Positions 1-9,081 of a DNA stretch of 45,848 nucleotides are shown piece by piece. The notes beneath the pieces were generated by a model. That model did no database searches. It had not been told where the DNA came from and saw nothing but the letters and a program-made list of their open reading frames with translations. This DNA is from an uncultured Eggerthellaceae bacterium (GTDB lineage: Bacteria; Actinomycetota; Coriobacteriia; Coriobacteriales; Eggerthellaceae), in the NCBI GenBank assembly GCA_905234635.1, contig CAJOJB010000003.1, positions 1 through 45,848 on the forward strand. The letters are read 5' to 3'. Position 1 is the first letter of the stretch; the number at the start of each line of letters is the position of its first letter. The translations under genes were made by a program, and so were the position numbers.

Positions 1-141
1 TGCGCCTCCAGAAAGGAATATTGCATACTCAACCGTACGTGTTCGACTGAATGTGCGAAAAATCTTTATGTGTTCGGTTCAACCTGCAATTCAAGGTGCA
101 AGGGCGGGCTTTGGAGATTATTCTCCATCCAATAAAAATGC

Positions 142-170
142 TTGACTTCCCTGTTCGGCATTCATACAAT
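142..170 (+). promoter_or_regulatory. Sigma70-type promoter for rpmH
   Basis: TTGACT - 17 nt spacer - TACAAT, about 40 nt upstream of the rpmH ATG. Confidence 0.75.
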
Positions 171-211
171 TTGGAAGTTACTCTTAAAAGATAGGTAAAG
201 GAGAAACACCT

Positions 212-346
212 ATGAAGCGTACATTCCAACCTAACACGCGCCATCGCGCCAAAGTGCATGGTTTCCGTGCGCGTATGTCCACCAAGGGCGGCCGTGCTGT
301 CCTGGCGGCGCGTCGTGCAAAGGGCCGCAAGCGCCTTACCGTGTAG
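212..346 (+). CDS. rpmH: 50S ribosomal protein L34
   Basis: 44 aa [44 protein letters not shown], canonical L34; below the ORF-track size cutoff. Confidence 0.98.
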   Translation: MKRTFQPNTRHRAKVHGFRARMSTKGGRAVLAARRAKGRKRLTV

Positions 347-358
347 ATTGGCAGGTTT

Positions 359-700
359 GTGTTGGAAACTATAAAGTCCAGCACAGAAATCTCGCGCATA
401 TTTGCCACGGGTAAACGCTTGAATGGTCAGGCTATTACTCTGCTGGTACAAGCTCACGAAAGTACGCACGACCCCCGTGGTCGTGTTGCTTTTGTAGCAG
501 GCAAAAAAGTTGGCAATGCGGTTTGGCGGAGCAGAGCAAAACGCCGCATGCGTGAAATTGCCCGGAGTTTGGGCGGGCCGTGGGACGGTTTCGATGTGAT
601 ATTTGTTGCAAAGCGTGCCACGACGGAGCAGATGTATAGTAAAGTTCGTGAACAGACCGAAAAACTTTTGCAGGGGTACTTAAGGGATAGTAACTTATAG
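359..700 (+). CDS. rnpA: Ribonuclease P protein component
   Basis: GTG start; follows rpmH; RnpA-like motif [19 protein letters not shown]. Confidence 0.95.
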   Translation: MLETIKSSTEISRIFATGKRLNGQAITLLVQAHESTHDPRGRVAFVAGKKVGNAVWRSRAKRRMREIARSLGGPWDGFDVIFVAKRATTEQMYSKVREQTEKLLQGYLRDSNL

Positions 701-701
701 T

Positions 702-944
702 ATGCAGCAACTATTTGAAATAGTTAAGAAAATACCAGCTCAGGTAGCTATTTTCTTTATTCGTTGCTATCAGGTGGTTCTTTCCCCCCACTTTCCTTCA
801 AGCTGTCGCTTCGAACCAACGTGTTCGCAGTACGGCGTGGAAGCCTTTAGTAAGTACGGTTTCTTCAAAGGTTTTTCGTTAACGGCAAAGCGTATTCTGC
901 GCTGCAGACCAGGTGGGCCACACGGCTACGATCCTGTTCCTTAA
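702..944 (+). CDS. yidD: Membrane protein insertion efficiency factor YidD
   Basis: 80 aa; [28 protein letters not shown]...[14 protein letters not shown]. Confidence 0.96.
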   Translation: MQQLFEIVKKIPAQVAIFFIRCYQVVLSPHFPSSCRFEPTCSQYGVEAFSKYGFFKGFSLTAKRILRCRPGGPHGYDPVP

Positions 945-989
945 GCAAGGCAGAATGGTTATATTATAGTTAGTTGAGGATAATGAACT

Positions 990-1778
990 ATGTGGGATGC
1001 ATTTAAAGAATTTATCTTCTGGGGTATTCAGGCCGTGTACGGTTTCGTAGGCGACTGGGGTATGGCAATTATCCTGGTAACCATATTGTTCCGTATCGCG
1101 CTTATTCCGCTTATGAGTAGCCAGATCAAATCGTCTTACCAGATGCAGAAAATCCAGCCCAAGCTTCAGGAAGTCCAGCAAAGGTTTGCAGACGACCCCA
1201 TGCGCCAGCAGGAAGAAATGCAGAAGCTTTACGCGGAAGCCAAGTTTAACCCCGTTGCGGGCTGCTTGCCGCTGTTTTTACAGATGCCTATCTTTATGGC
1301 GCTCTTCCAGGTGCTCCGCGAAATGCCTACTTATATTGAAAAGTATAAGCTTACCCAGAGTAACTACGAATTTTATAACCTTATTCCCAACCTTACTTAC
1401 TCCCCCGCTGAAGCGCTGGCAATAAGTGTTCCGACTTTTGTCCCTTATCTTATTCTGCTTGTGGTGTTTGCCGGGGCTACCTTTTTGCCCATGGTGCTGC
1501 AGCAGTTGAATGCGCCGAACTCCCAGCAGCGCAGGCAAACTCTTATGATTTCGGCTTTTATGTCGGTCTTTATGCTGTTTATTGGCTGGTCTTCACCCGG
1601 TGGCGTGCTCCTGTTCTGGGGCGTTTCATCGCTTATTGGTGTGGCCCAGCAGCAGATTACTACGCGTCTTCTTAAGAATGCCGACGAAAAGAAGGCCGAA
1701 GAAATGATTGATATCGAACCTGTTAAGGTTGACGTAACGCGTAAGACCAAGAAGAAGCGTCCAACGAAGTCTCGTTAA
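990..1778 (+). CDS. yidC: Membrane protein insertase YidC/Oxa1
   Basis: 262 aa; multi-TM Oxa1 pattern; conserved gene order. Confidence 0.95.
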   Translation: MWDAFKEFIFWGIQAVYGFVGDWGMAIILVTILFRIALIPLMSSQIKSSYQMQKIQPKLQEVQQRFADDPMRQQEEMQKLYAEAKFNPVAGCLPLFLQMPIFMALFQVLREMPTYIEKYKLTQSNYEFYNLIPNLTYSPAEALAISVPTFVPYLILLVVFAGATFLPMVLQQLNAPNSQQRRQTLMISAFMSVFMLFIGWSSPGGVLLFWGVSSLIGVAQQQITTRLLKNADEKKAEEMIDIEPVKVDVTRKTKKKRPTKSR

Positions 1779-1846
1779 TTGGTAAGCTGCAGTCCCGCTT
1801 GGGGCTGTTGGTATATAACGCAAAATGCGATACGAAGGAGTCTGCC

Positions 1847-2548
1847 ATGACTGAAGAAACCTATTCTGAAGAAATGCCCGAAACCGAAGAAGTTGTCGAA
1901 GAGGCTGATGAAGTGTCCCACGAAGTTGCTGAGTCCGAAGATATCGACGACGATTTTGATGAGCTTGACGAAGGCGATGACGACGACGTTGACCCTGAAG
2001 ACACCGACGACTATGACGCTGAAACGGATGACGATGGTGATAGTAGCAACGATACGGGCGACGAAAACGAGTCTTCCGTAACCGACGAAGAACTCGATCA
2101 GATCGCCGACACCGCTATCGCTGCACTCGAAGACATTCTGAAATATTTTGACATTGGCGAAGTAACCATCGACGAATACGAAGGCGACGAAGGCGAACTT
2201 ATTCTTGATATTACCGGCGACGACCTGGCCGTGCTTATTGGCCGCCATGGGAAAACCCTTGATGCTCTCCAATTCATTATTTCGTCCATTACGGCACGTG
2301 CCATGGGCTTCCGCTACCCCGTGGTTGTTGACGTAGAAGGCTACAAAGGCCGCCAGCGCCAGAAGCTCGAAAACCTGGCCTTTTCAACGGCCAAGCGTGC
2401 GCTTTCTCAAAATCGGAGCGTGAAGATGCGCCCCATGACCCCGTATGAGCGCCGCATTGTACACATTGCTCTTCGTGAATTTGAGGGCGTTTCCACCGCT
2501 TCGGAAGGCGAAGGTGGCGGCCGTCACGTGGTGGTTGTTCCTGACTAA
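1847..2548 (+). CDS. jag: Jag/KhpB RNA-binding protein (KH-R3H) with long acidic N-terminus
   Basis: KH (VLIGRHGKTLDALQFI) and R3H (MTPYERRIVHIAL) motifs; AAGGAG upstream of ATG 1847; ORF track starts upstream at 1799. Confidence 0.93.
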   Translation: MTEETYSEEMPETEEVVEEADEVSHEVAESEDIDDDFDELDEGDDDDVDPEDTDDYDAETDDDGDSSNDTGDENESSVTDEELDQIADTAIAALEDILKYFDIGEVTIDEYEGDEGELILDITGDDLAVLIGRHGKTLDALQFIISSITARAMGFRYPVVVDVEGYKGRQRQKLENLAFSTAKRALSQNRSVKMRPMTPYERRIVHIALREFEGVSTASEGEGGGRHVVVVPD

Positions 2549-2605
2549 TCGCCGTTATGACGCCTGCCGCTCGAAGAGCAGCCTCGGCGAGCCGGCACCT
2601 AAAAA

Positions 2606-2621
2606 TGTTTCACGTGAAACA
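2606..2621. promoter_or_regulatory. parS: parS site 1
   Basis: Exact TGTTTCACGTGAAACA. Confidence 0.95.
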
Positions 2622-2645
2622 CCGCGTCGGCGGTGTTTCTTTTTC
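2616..2645 (+). terminator. Intrinsic terminator downstream of jag, sharing bases with parS
   Basis: GAAACACCGC-GTCG-GCGGTGTTTC then TTTTTCT. Confidence 0.85.
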
Positions 2646-2655
2646 TAGGGGCTTC

Positions 2656-2693
2656 TCATGGACAACCAATGCGGATTTCCTTGTTGTTGTTCT
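2656..2693 (+). repeat. 38-bp direct repeat, copy 1
   Basis: TCATGGACAACCAATGCGGATTTCCTTGTTGTTGTTCT. Confidence 0.95.
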
Positions 2694-2721
2694 AAGATAA
2701 ATAAATTTACCTTCTATCGAT

Positions 2722-2759
2722 TCATGGACAACCAATGCAGATTTCCTTGTTGTTGTTCT
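2722..2759 (+). repeat. 38-bp direct repeat, copy 2 (37/38 identical, offset 66 bp)
   Basis: TCATGGACAACCAATGCAGATTTCCTTGTTGTTGTTCT. Confidence 0.95.
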
Positions 2760-2803
2760 TCGGCGGTCTTTCGTTTTGTAAGGCCTTCCAAGGGGGTATA
2801 CTA

Positions 2804-3484
2804 GTGGACAACGAAAGGAAGCCCGTGGACGACAAACAGCGTCAGCAGATCCAAGACTACTTGCAGGCGGTCTTGCAAACAAACAACGATATTAACCTTA
2901 CGACCATTCACGATTTCAACGATGGCCTTGTTCTCCATATAGAAGACTCGCTTGCTGGGCTTGAAGAAGTTAACAGCGCCCCCGATGGGCAGCTGGTCGA
3001 CCTGGGCACCGGCGGAGGCTTCCCTGGCGCGCCGCTTGCCCTTGCGAGCAGTCGCGATGTTCTCCTGGTTGATTCAACCAAGAAAAAAATCGATGCCATT
3101 ATGGGCATAGTGAACGAATTGCAAATTCCTCGAGTAAAGGCTTATGCGGGACGAATTGAAGAATTGGCCCAGGAACAGCCTGGGGCTTTTGCGGTTGCCA
3201 CAGCACGCGCGCTTTCATCCTTGCCGTCCTTGCTTGAACTGGCGGCACCGCTCCTTATTCAGGGAGGTCATCTTGTTGCCTACAAATCCGATAAGGCGGA
3301 CGAAGAAATAGAGCGTGCGATATTACTTGAACAAAAGCTTGGTATGAAGTTTCTTTCCTGCCGTGACCTGGTGTTAAGCGATGGCATAACGCCCAGAAGC
3401 ATTATTGTCTTTGAAAAGGTTGCACCGCCAACCGTTAAACTGCCCAGGCGTCCCGGCATGGCGCAGAAGCGCCCCTATGCATAG
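2804..3484 (+). CDS. rsmG: 16S rRNA (guanine527-N7)-methyltransferase RsmG
   Basis: VDLGTGGGFPGAPLAL SAM motif; GTG start at 2804 (the ORF-track start at 2735 lies inside the direct repeat). Confidence 0.93.
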   Translation: MDNERKPVDDKQRQQIQDYLQAVLQTNNDINLTTIHDFNDGLVLHIEDSLAGLEEVNSAPDGQLVDLGTGGGFPGAPLALASSRDVLLVDSTKKKIDAIMGIVNELQIPRVKAYAGRIEELAQEQPGAFAVATARALSSLPSLLELAAPLLIQGGHLVAYKSDKADEEIERAILLEQKLGMKFLSCRDLVLSDGITPRSIIVFEKVAPPTVKLPRRPGMAQKRPYA

Positions 3485-3656
3485 CATCCTGCTATGGGGG
3501 TGAGCCCCTGTTTGCCCGCCATAACCCAGATCGCCGTGGGTATTATTCCGCCCAGCCCGTGCTTTTGCAGAAACAGTAGCTCTTGCGTGTGTAAAACGCT
3601 ATAAGCATAAGCCTTTATACGCTCGTGCGATGACAGGCGGCATGGCCCCTTAAACA

Positions 3657-3672
3657 TGTTTCACGTGAAACA
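3657..3672. promoter_or_regulatory. parS: parS site 2
   Basis: Exact TGTTTCACGTGAAACA. Confidence 0.95.
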
Positions 3673-3702
3673 TCTGTGGGCACAAAAAGATTTCCGAAGA
3701 AT

Positions 3703-3718
3703 TGTTTCACGTGAAACA
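3703..3718. promoter_or_regulatory. parS: parS site 3
   Basis: Exact TGTTTCACGTGAAACA, 46 bp from parS 2. Confidence 0.95.
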
Positions 3719-3760
3719 AAAACAAAAGCTATACTCAAATACATACAGAAAGGAGCTCGC

Positions 3761-4918
3761 GTGGGCTTATTCGATGGATTTAAACGTAAAATGGACCAGC
3801 AGTCCGAGCCACCGTTTGTGGTAGTCACCAACGGCGTTGAATCGGGTGGCTTTGGAGGGGTCAGCACTGAAGAAAGCAGCACTGAAGAAAGCAGCACCGA
3901 AGAAAGCCAAGAGCTTGCATCACAGCAAGAGGGCCGCTCTTTCGACCAGGCAGAAGAGCCCGATTTAGCGGAAGGCAACAATGCTGAACCCGTGCAGAGC
4001 GCAGACCTTGTCCCCGAAAGCGCTAGCCCCGCTGCCGACCTCGACGACGAGCCAGAAGGGGAAGACGAAGCCTCGGCGACGCTAGAAATGCCTGTAGCGA
4101 AAAATACGCCTATTAAGACCTATGATGAAAAAGCGCCTGTTGAGCACGCAATAGGCGAAACAAAGATTACCGCCATAATTAACCAAAAAGGCGGGGTAGG
4201 GAAGTCGACGACGGCTATCAACCTGGGCGCGGCATTAGGCCTGCAAAACAAGGCAGTTTTGGTTGTCGACCTGGACCCCCAGGGCAATACAACCAGCGGC
4301 CTCGGGGTTGACAAAGGGCAGATCGAAAAAGATGTCTATGACGTGCTCCTGGGAGACAAAACGGCCGAAGAGGCCATTATTCCCGATGTTTGCACGGGCT
4401 TAGATCTGCTACCAGCAACCATTAACCTTGCCGGGGCCGAAGTGGAGCTCGTGAACGAGATGGCGCGAGAAAACCGCCTTAAAAGCGCTTTAGGGGCCCT
4501 TCGTGGCAAATACGACTATATTTTTATCGACTGCCCCCCGGCGCTCGGTCTTCTTACCGTTAATGCGCTTGTAGCGTCGGACAAGCTTCTTATCCCTATT
4601 CAGTGTGAATTCTATGCTTTGGAAGGTGTGACAAAACTCCTTGATTCAATGAAACGAGTCAAAAACGTGCTAAATCCTTCGTTAGACACGTTTGGAGTGC
4701 TCTTAACTATGTATGATGGTCGCACTATGTTGGCCCGCCAGGTGGCAGATGAAGTGCGTAATTTCTTTGGTTCCAAGGTGTTTGAAACCATTATTCCTCG
4801 CACCGTGCGTCTTTCTGAAGCACCGAGTTTTGGGCAGCCAATTACTGAATACGATCCAAAAGGGAAGGGTGCACAAGCCTATATGAACCTTGCAAAGGAA
4901 GTGATTAATCGTGGCTAA
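3761..4918 (+). CDS. parA: Chromosome-partitioning ATPase ParA/Soj with long acidic N-terminal extension
   Basis: Deviant Walker A INQKGGVGKSTTAINLG; AAAGGAG before GTG 3761; ORF-track start at 3656 would translate two parS sites. Confidence 0.93.
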   Translation: MGLFDGFKRKMDQQSEPPFVVVTNGVESGGFGGVSTEESSTEESSTEESQELASQQEGRSFDQAEEPDLAEGNNAEPVQSADLVPESASPAADLDDEPEGEDEASATLEMPVAKNTPIKTYDEKAPVEHAIGETKITAIINQKGGVGKSTTAINLGAALGLQNKAVLVVDLDPQGNTTSGLGVDKGQIEKDVYDVLLGDKTAEEAIIPDVCTGLDLLPATINLAGAEVELVNEMARENRLKSALGALRGKYDYIFIDCPPALGLLTVNALVASDKLLIPIQCEFYALEGVTKLLDSMKRVKNVLNPSLDTFGVLLTMYDGRTMLARQVADEVRNFFGSKVFETIIPRTVRLSEAPSFGQPITEYDPKGKGAQAYMNLAKEVINRG

Positions 4919-6029
4919 AGCAAACAAACGTAGTGGGCTGGGGCGTGGACTCAGTTCCTTGATGGGTGAAAGTCTGGAAGAAATATCCTCAAGCGATAGT
5001 GACTTAAAAGCTACAAATGAAGAAGCAAAAAAAGCCGTCTCACCTAGGGAAACGGTAGAAAATGTATCCAACGATGCGGCAACTGAAAACTCCGACAGGG
5101 TTCCAGCAGCAGGCGCAAGCGTAGATATGGGCACAGGGGCTAGCAGCGCAAGCACGACAGAAGAAGCTACTCCAGAAAAGCCCCCGGTATATGTTGAACA
5201 AGACGATCACGTAGAAATACGTGGCGTCGTAGAACGTGCGGCCAAGGCAGCCGACGAAGTTGCTTTGGCAGACATTGTTCCCAATCCCGACCAGCCTCGT
5301 ACGCTGTTCAAGCCCGAAGAAATCGAAGAACTTGCGTCATCCATTGAAAAAGAGGGGCTTTTGCAGCCTATTGTAGTGCGACCTGTGGGCGACCGCTATC
5401 AAATCGTGGCTGGCGAGCGCCGCTGGCAGGCGTGCCGGTCTTTGGGTCTGCACAACGTGCCTGTGCGCATTATTAACGCCAACGACGACAAAGCTATCGA
5501 ATTGGCCCTTGTCGAAAACATTCAGCGTTCCGATCTTAACCCCATTGAAGAAGCCTACGGCTACAAGCGCCTTATGGAACGTCGTGGCATGACACAGTCA
5601 GAAGTGGCAGCCGCCGTTTCCAAGGGCAGATCGACCATCGCTAATGCTTTGCGTCTGTTGGAACTGCCCGAAGACGCCCAGCAGTTGCTTTTCGAAGAGA
5701 AGATAACCGCAGGTCACGCCCGTGCGATACTTTCTATTCCAAGTGAAGATGGTCGTAAAAAGCTGACCGAGCGCTTAAAGAATGAACGTCTGAGCGTACG
5801 TGATACCGAAAACCTTGCGCGCCTGCTTTCGGGCGCGGCGACTGCCAAGGGCGACACCCCAAGTCGCGAGCCTTTGCCAGCATCGTTTAAGAAAGTGGCC
5901 CAGGGCCTGCGCGAAAAGCTGAAGACCAACGTGCGCGTCAAAAGTAGTCGCGGCAAAAATCGTATCGAGATTGAATTTAAGGACGAAGCAGAACTTAAGC
6001 GCCTGTTTAAGCAGCTTGCGGGTGAATAA
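4911..6029 (+). CDS. parB: Chromosome-partitioning protein ParB/Spo0J
   Basis: ANKRSGLGRGLSSLMG, IVAGERRWQACRSLG, ALVENIQRSDLNPIEEA. Confidence 0.96.
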   Translation: MAKANKRSGLGRGLSSLMGESLEEISSSDSDLKATNEEAKKAVSPRETVENVSNDAATENSDRVPAAGASVDMGTGASSASTTEEATPEKPPVYVEQDDHVEIRGVVERAAKAADEVALADIVPNPDQPRTLFKPEEIEELASSIEKEGLLQPIVVRPVGDRYQIVAGERRWQACRSLGLHNVPVRIINANDDKAIELALVENIQRSDLNPIEEAYGYKRLMERRGMTQSEVAAAVSKGRSTIANALRLLELPEDAQQLLFEEKITAGHARAILSIPSEDGRKKLTERLKNERLSVRDTENLARLLSGAATAKGDTPSREPLPASFKKVAQGLREKLKTNVRVKSSRGKNRIEIEFKDEAELKRLFKQLAGE

Positions 6030-6115
6030 GGCTCGAAGGGCTAGCGGGCCTCGTAGGTTTCGTGGTGCTTTGATCGCTCCAAGCGCGTTGGGATTACGTG
6101 GTCCACTAGGGTCGA

Positions 6116-7264
6116 TTACCCCTGCATGTTTTTGAGCTGCCCGCACGCGCCATAGATGTCGGACCCGCGCGATGTTCGCACGCTTGCTTCGATACCCGCA
6201 CGCCCCAAACGTTCAGCCCATTGTTGCATATAAGCCTCTGAACAGGGATTATAGGTACTTCCGGGCACTGTGTTCATGGGCAAAAGGTTAATGTGAACCG
6301 AAAGCTGCGCGCAATAGTCAATAAGTGCTGCCAGGTCTTCGTCGCCTGAATTAACCCCGTCAATCATTAAGTATTCAAAGCTTATGCGTCGCCCCGCAGC
6401 GCGCTGGTAATCCAAAAGCGCCGCTTTCAGCTCGTCAAGCGTTATAGACGCCACCTGCGGCATAAGCTTATCGCGCACGTCTTGCTGAGCTGCGTGAAGC
6501 GAAATAGCCAAGGTGAACTGTTCGGGCTCGCTGCCAAAGCGACGTATGCCGTCCAAAATCCCGCAGGTCGAAACAGTAATATGCCGCGCCCCAACATTCG
6601 GGCCTTTGGCGTGATTAATAATACGCAGGGCGGCAAGAGTATTGTCGTAGTTTAAAAACGGCTCGCCCTGGCCCATAACCACCACATTACTTTCGCGCTT
6701 CTCAAAATCTTTAGCCACACAAAGCAGCTGCCATACAATTTCACCAGGCGTTAGGTTTCGCGTGAAACCTTCTTGTCCTGTTGCACAAAAGGTGCAGCCC
6801 ATGGCACAGCCCACTTGGCTAGAAACGCATACGGTAAGTCGTTCGTGGCCTGTTTCCTTGTTGGGCGCGCTGGGAATGCCCACGGTTTCTACTAGGCTGC
6901 CATCGGCCAATTGCAGGATGTATTTACGCGTCCCATCTGCGGAAACGCGCTTATCAGCCACACGGGGAACCCGCAAGGGAGCGCGCTTCGCAAGCTCCTG
7001 GCGCAAGGAAGCGGGCAGGTTGGTCATGTTGTCGTAGCTTGTTGCGCCATGACCATACAGCCATTCAAAAAGCTGATTTGCGCGAAACCTTGGCTGCCCC
7101 AATTCGGCAAGCTGTGCTTCAAGCCCTTCGATCGAATAGGTATCGATGCCGTCGGCTAGGTTGTCACCAGCTCTTCCGACCGCACTTGCTTCGCGCCCTT
7201 GGGTCGATTTTGTGCCAGCGCCTTCGACTGAATACGTGTTAATTTCCTGCGTCATGTTATCCAT
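6116..7264 (-). CDS. rlmN: 23S rRNA (adenine2503-C2)-methyltransferase RlmN
   Basis: Radical SAM CTFCATGQEGFTRNLTPGEIVWQL, VVMGQGEPFLNYDN; start taken as MDNM/MTQE near 7264/7255; the 630-aa ORF extends antisense to ddl. Confidence 0.93.
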   Translation of the reverse strand: MDNMTQEINTYSVEGAGTKSTQGREASAVGRAGDNLADGIDTYSIEGLEAQLAELGQPRFRANQLFEWLYGHGATSYDNMTNLPASLRQELAKRAPLRVPRVADKRVSADGTRKYILQLADGSLVETVGIPSAPNKETGHERLTVCVSSQVGCAMGCTFCATGQEGFTRNLTPGEIVWQLLCVAKDFEKRESNVVVMGQGEPFLNYDNTLAALRIINHAKGPNVGARHITVSTCGILDGIRRFGSEPEQFTLAISLHAAQQDVRDKLMPQVASITLDELKAALLDYQRAAGRRISFEYLMIDGVNSGDEDLAALIDYCAQLSVHINLLPMNTVPGSTYNPCSEAYMQQWAERLGRAGIEASVRTSRGSDIYGACGQLKNMQG

Positions 7265-7324
7265 GATAGCGCATAGCCTTTTGCTATACTCATTACAATG
7301 CAGCCATCGCGCGAAAGGGGCACC

Positions 7325-8266
7325 ATGGCAATCGATCCACGCACCATCAAGCTTGCACTTATCGCAGGCGGCACCAGCGGTGAACGCGAAATCTCTCTTG
7401 CCTCCGGCGACGGCGCTGAAGAAGCACTGCGTGAAGCGGGCTTCAGCCCCGTTCGACTCGATCCCGCCAACAAGGAAGATCTGGCCATTCTTGTCCAGCA
7501 GCCTTTCGATGTCGCTTTTTTGTGCATGCACGGGCGCGGTGGGGAAGACGGCAGTATCCAAGGCATGCTCGATTTGCTGGGCATTCCTTACACGGGCCCC
7601 GGCGTGTGGTCGAGCGCCACGGCCATGGACAAGAACAAGTCGAAGATTTTTTACGAACGGGCCAAGGTACCTACTCCGACTTCGCTGTGTCTCACACAGG
7701 GCTATGACCAGGCCAAACTCGATGAGTTTGTAACGCGCGTAGGCTTGCCCGTGGTGGTTAAGCCTGTTTGCGAAGGCAGTGCCCTGGGTGTCGAAATTGT
7801 TTCTGAAGCAACTGAACTTACCCCCGCCATCGCGCGCTCCTTCGAACTGGATACCGCTGTGCTTGTTGAACAATACGTGGAAGGCGACGAATTGACCGTG
7901 GCCGTTTTGGGCAACGCCGAACCCTTTGCCCTGCCTGTTATTCAAATTGTTCCGCGCAACGACTTCTATGACTTCGACGCAAAATATGCCCCCGGCGGGT
8001 CGCAGCATATTTGTCCCGCCCCCTTAAGCGAAAGCGTGACGGCGCGCGCCCAGGAACTGGGTATTGCTGCCCACAAAGCACTCGATTGTCGTTGCATGTC
8101 GCGTACCGACATGATTGTCGACAAAGAAGACCAGCTTTGGGTGCTCGAAACCAATACCATCCCGGGCATGACTCAAACGTCGCTTTTGCCTGACGCCGCG
8201 CGCGCTGCGGGTATGTCTTTTCCGGAATTATGCGTGAAGCTTATCGAATTCGCACTTGAGGCTTAA
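7325..8266 (+). CDS. ddl: D-alanine--D-alanine ligase
   Basis: GGTSGEREISLASG, HGRGGEDGSIQGMLDLLGIPYTG, WVLETNTIPGMT; AAAGGGG before ATG 7325. Confidence 0.95.
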   Translation: MAIDPRTIKLALIAGGTSGEREISLASGDGAEEALREAGFSPVRLDPANKEDLAILVQQPFDVAFLCMHGRGGEDGSIQGMLDLLGIPYTGPGVWSSATAMDKNKSKIFYERAKVPTPTSLCLTQGYDQAKLDEFVTRVGLPVVVKPVCEGSALGVEIVSEATELTPAIARSFELDTAVLVEQYVEGDELTVAVLGNAEPFALPVIQIVPRNDFYDFDAKYAPGGSQHICPAPLSESVTARAQELGIAAHKALDCRCMSRTDMIVDKEDQLWVLETNTIPGMTQTSLLPDAARAAGMSFPELCVKLIEFALEA

Positions 8267-8268
8267 AG

Positions 8269-8916
8269 CTAAAAACAGAGCAGTAGTTTTACCAGGTAAA
8301 CCACCAAAAATACTACAAGTGCAATAAAAGCCCCGCCAGCTACCATGCAGCCAGGGTTGCGTTTGCGTGCTTGCTCTACCAGCTTGTCGTTCATGCTTAG
8401 CCGACCCTTCACAAGCACGTTTCCTTCCTTGGAAATAGCAGCCCTGCGTCCATTGGGTTGCCACGCGCCACCCGAATCTATAACTTGCGCTACGGATGAC
8501 TGCATCAGGTCCACTTCAGGGCGAATGCCCTCGCCCAGCAGGCGCGCCATGTTTCGCGTGAAAACATCAAAAGAGTCTGCGCATTCTGGCGCATAGGCCA
8601 TAAGCACCACTTCGCCCCAGTGGCCCATGTGACTTTCTTTGCTTGCCTGTTTCACATACACCGAGGCCAGCAGTAGGCGCACGTTCCAGCCCCTGGCTTG
8701 GCAAAGCTGCACGTCATGGGCGGTTTTTGCATCGAGAACACCAATTTCTCCCCCAAAGCGGTTCGCTAAAACCACGGTCGTCTTGCCGCCTTCGTTGCGC
8801 ACTTCAAAAGCTAATTCGTCGCCCACCAGACTGTCGGCGCTCAGTAAATGGACGCCCTGTTCGCGCTCGGGCGCCTGAAATGTTCCATAGCTTCCAAAAT
8901 AGGAGCTTACAGCCAT
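8269..8916 (-). CDS. Hypothetical protein with C-terminal TM segment
   Basis: 215 aa; C-terminal GGAFIALVVFLVVYLVKLLLCF. Confidence 0.7.
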   Translation of the reverse strand: MAVSSYFGSYGTFQAPEREQGVHLLSADSLVGDELAFEVRNEGGKTTVVLANRFGGEIGVLDAKTAHDVQLCQARGWNVRLLLASVYVKQASKESHMGHWGEVVLMAYAPECADSFDVFTRNMARLLGEGIRPEVDLMQSSVAQVIDSGGAWQPNGRRAAISKEGNVLVKGRLSMNDKLVEQARKRNPGCMVAGGAFIALVVFLVVYLVKLLLCF

Positions 8917-9081
8917 AATTTCTCCTCATTCACGGGCTTGGCGTACCCAATGTATCCAGACCATGATAGTCTGAAATGCGCCAAATAGACGCATTAAACA
9001 GAAATGAGTATGACTTCGGTTGCAGAACGGGCGTAGGGTAAATACAAGACAGGTTTGCAACGAGCGTAGAAATATAGATTT

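Noticed and set aside
2656-2759. CRISPR array interpretation of the 38-bp repeats
   Set aside because: Only two copies and one spacer-length gap, no cas genes, and no further units on either side.
3475-3657. 60-aa minus-strand ORF between rsmG and parA (MFKGPCRLSSHERIKAYAYSVLHTQELLFLQKHGLGG...)
   Set aside because: Composition looks somewhat protein-like, but I recognise no family; needs a homology search before calling a gene.
6754-6769. parS-like GGTTTCGCGTGAAACC in rlmN, and TGTTTCGCGTGAAAAC near 8550
   Set aside because: Both deviate from TGTTTCACGTGAAACA in the central A and other positions; could be weak ParB sites but not supportable without ChIP or binding data.
6116-8008. 630-aa minus-strand ORF taken whole
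   Set aside because: Only the C-terminal ~380 aa are RlmN; the upstream portion is antisense to ddl (7325-8266), so it is a frame-open artefact.
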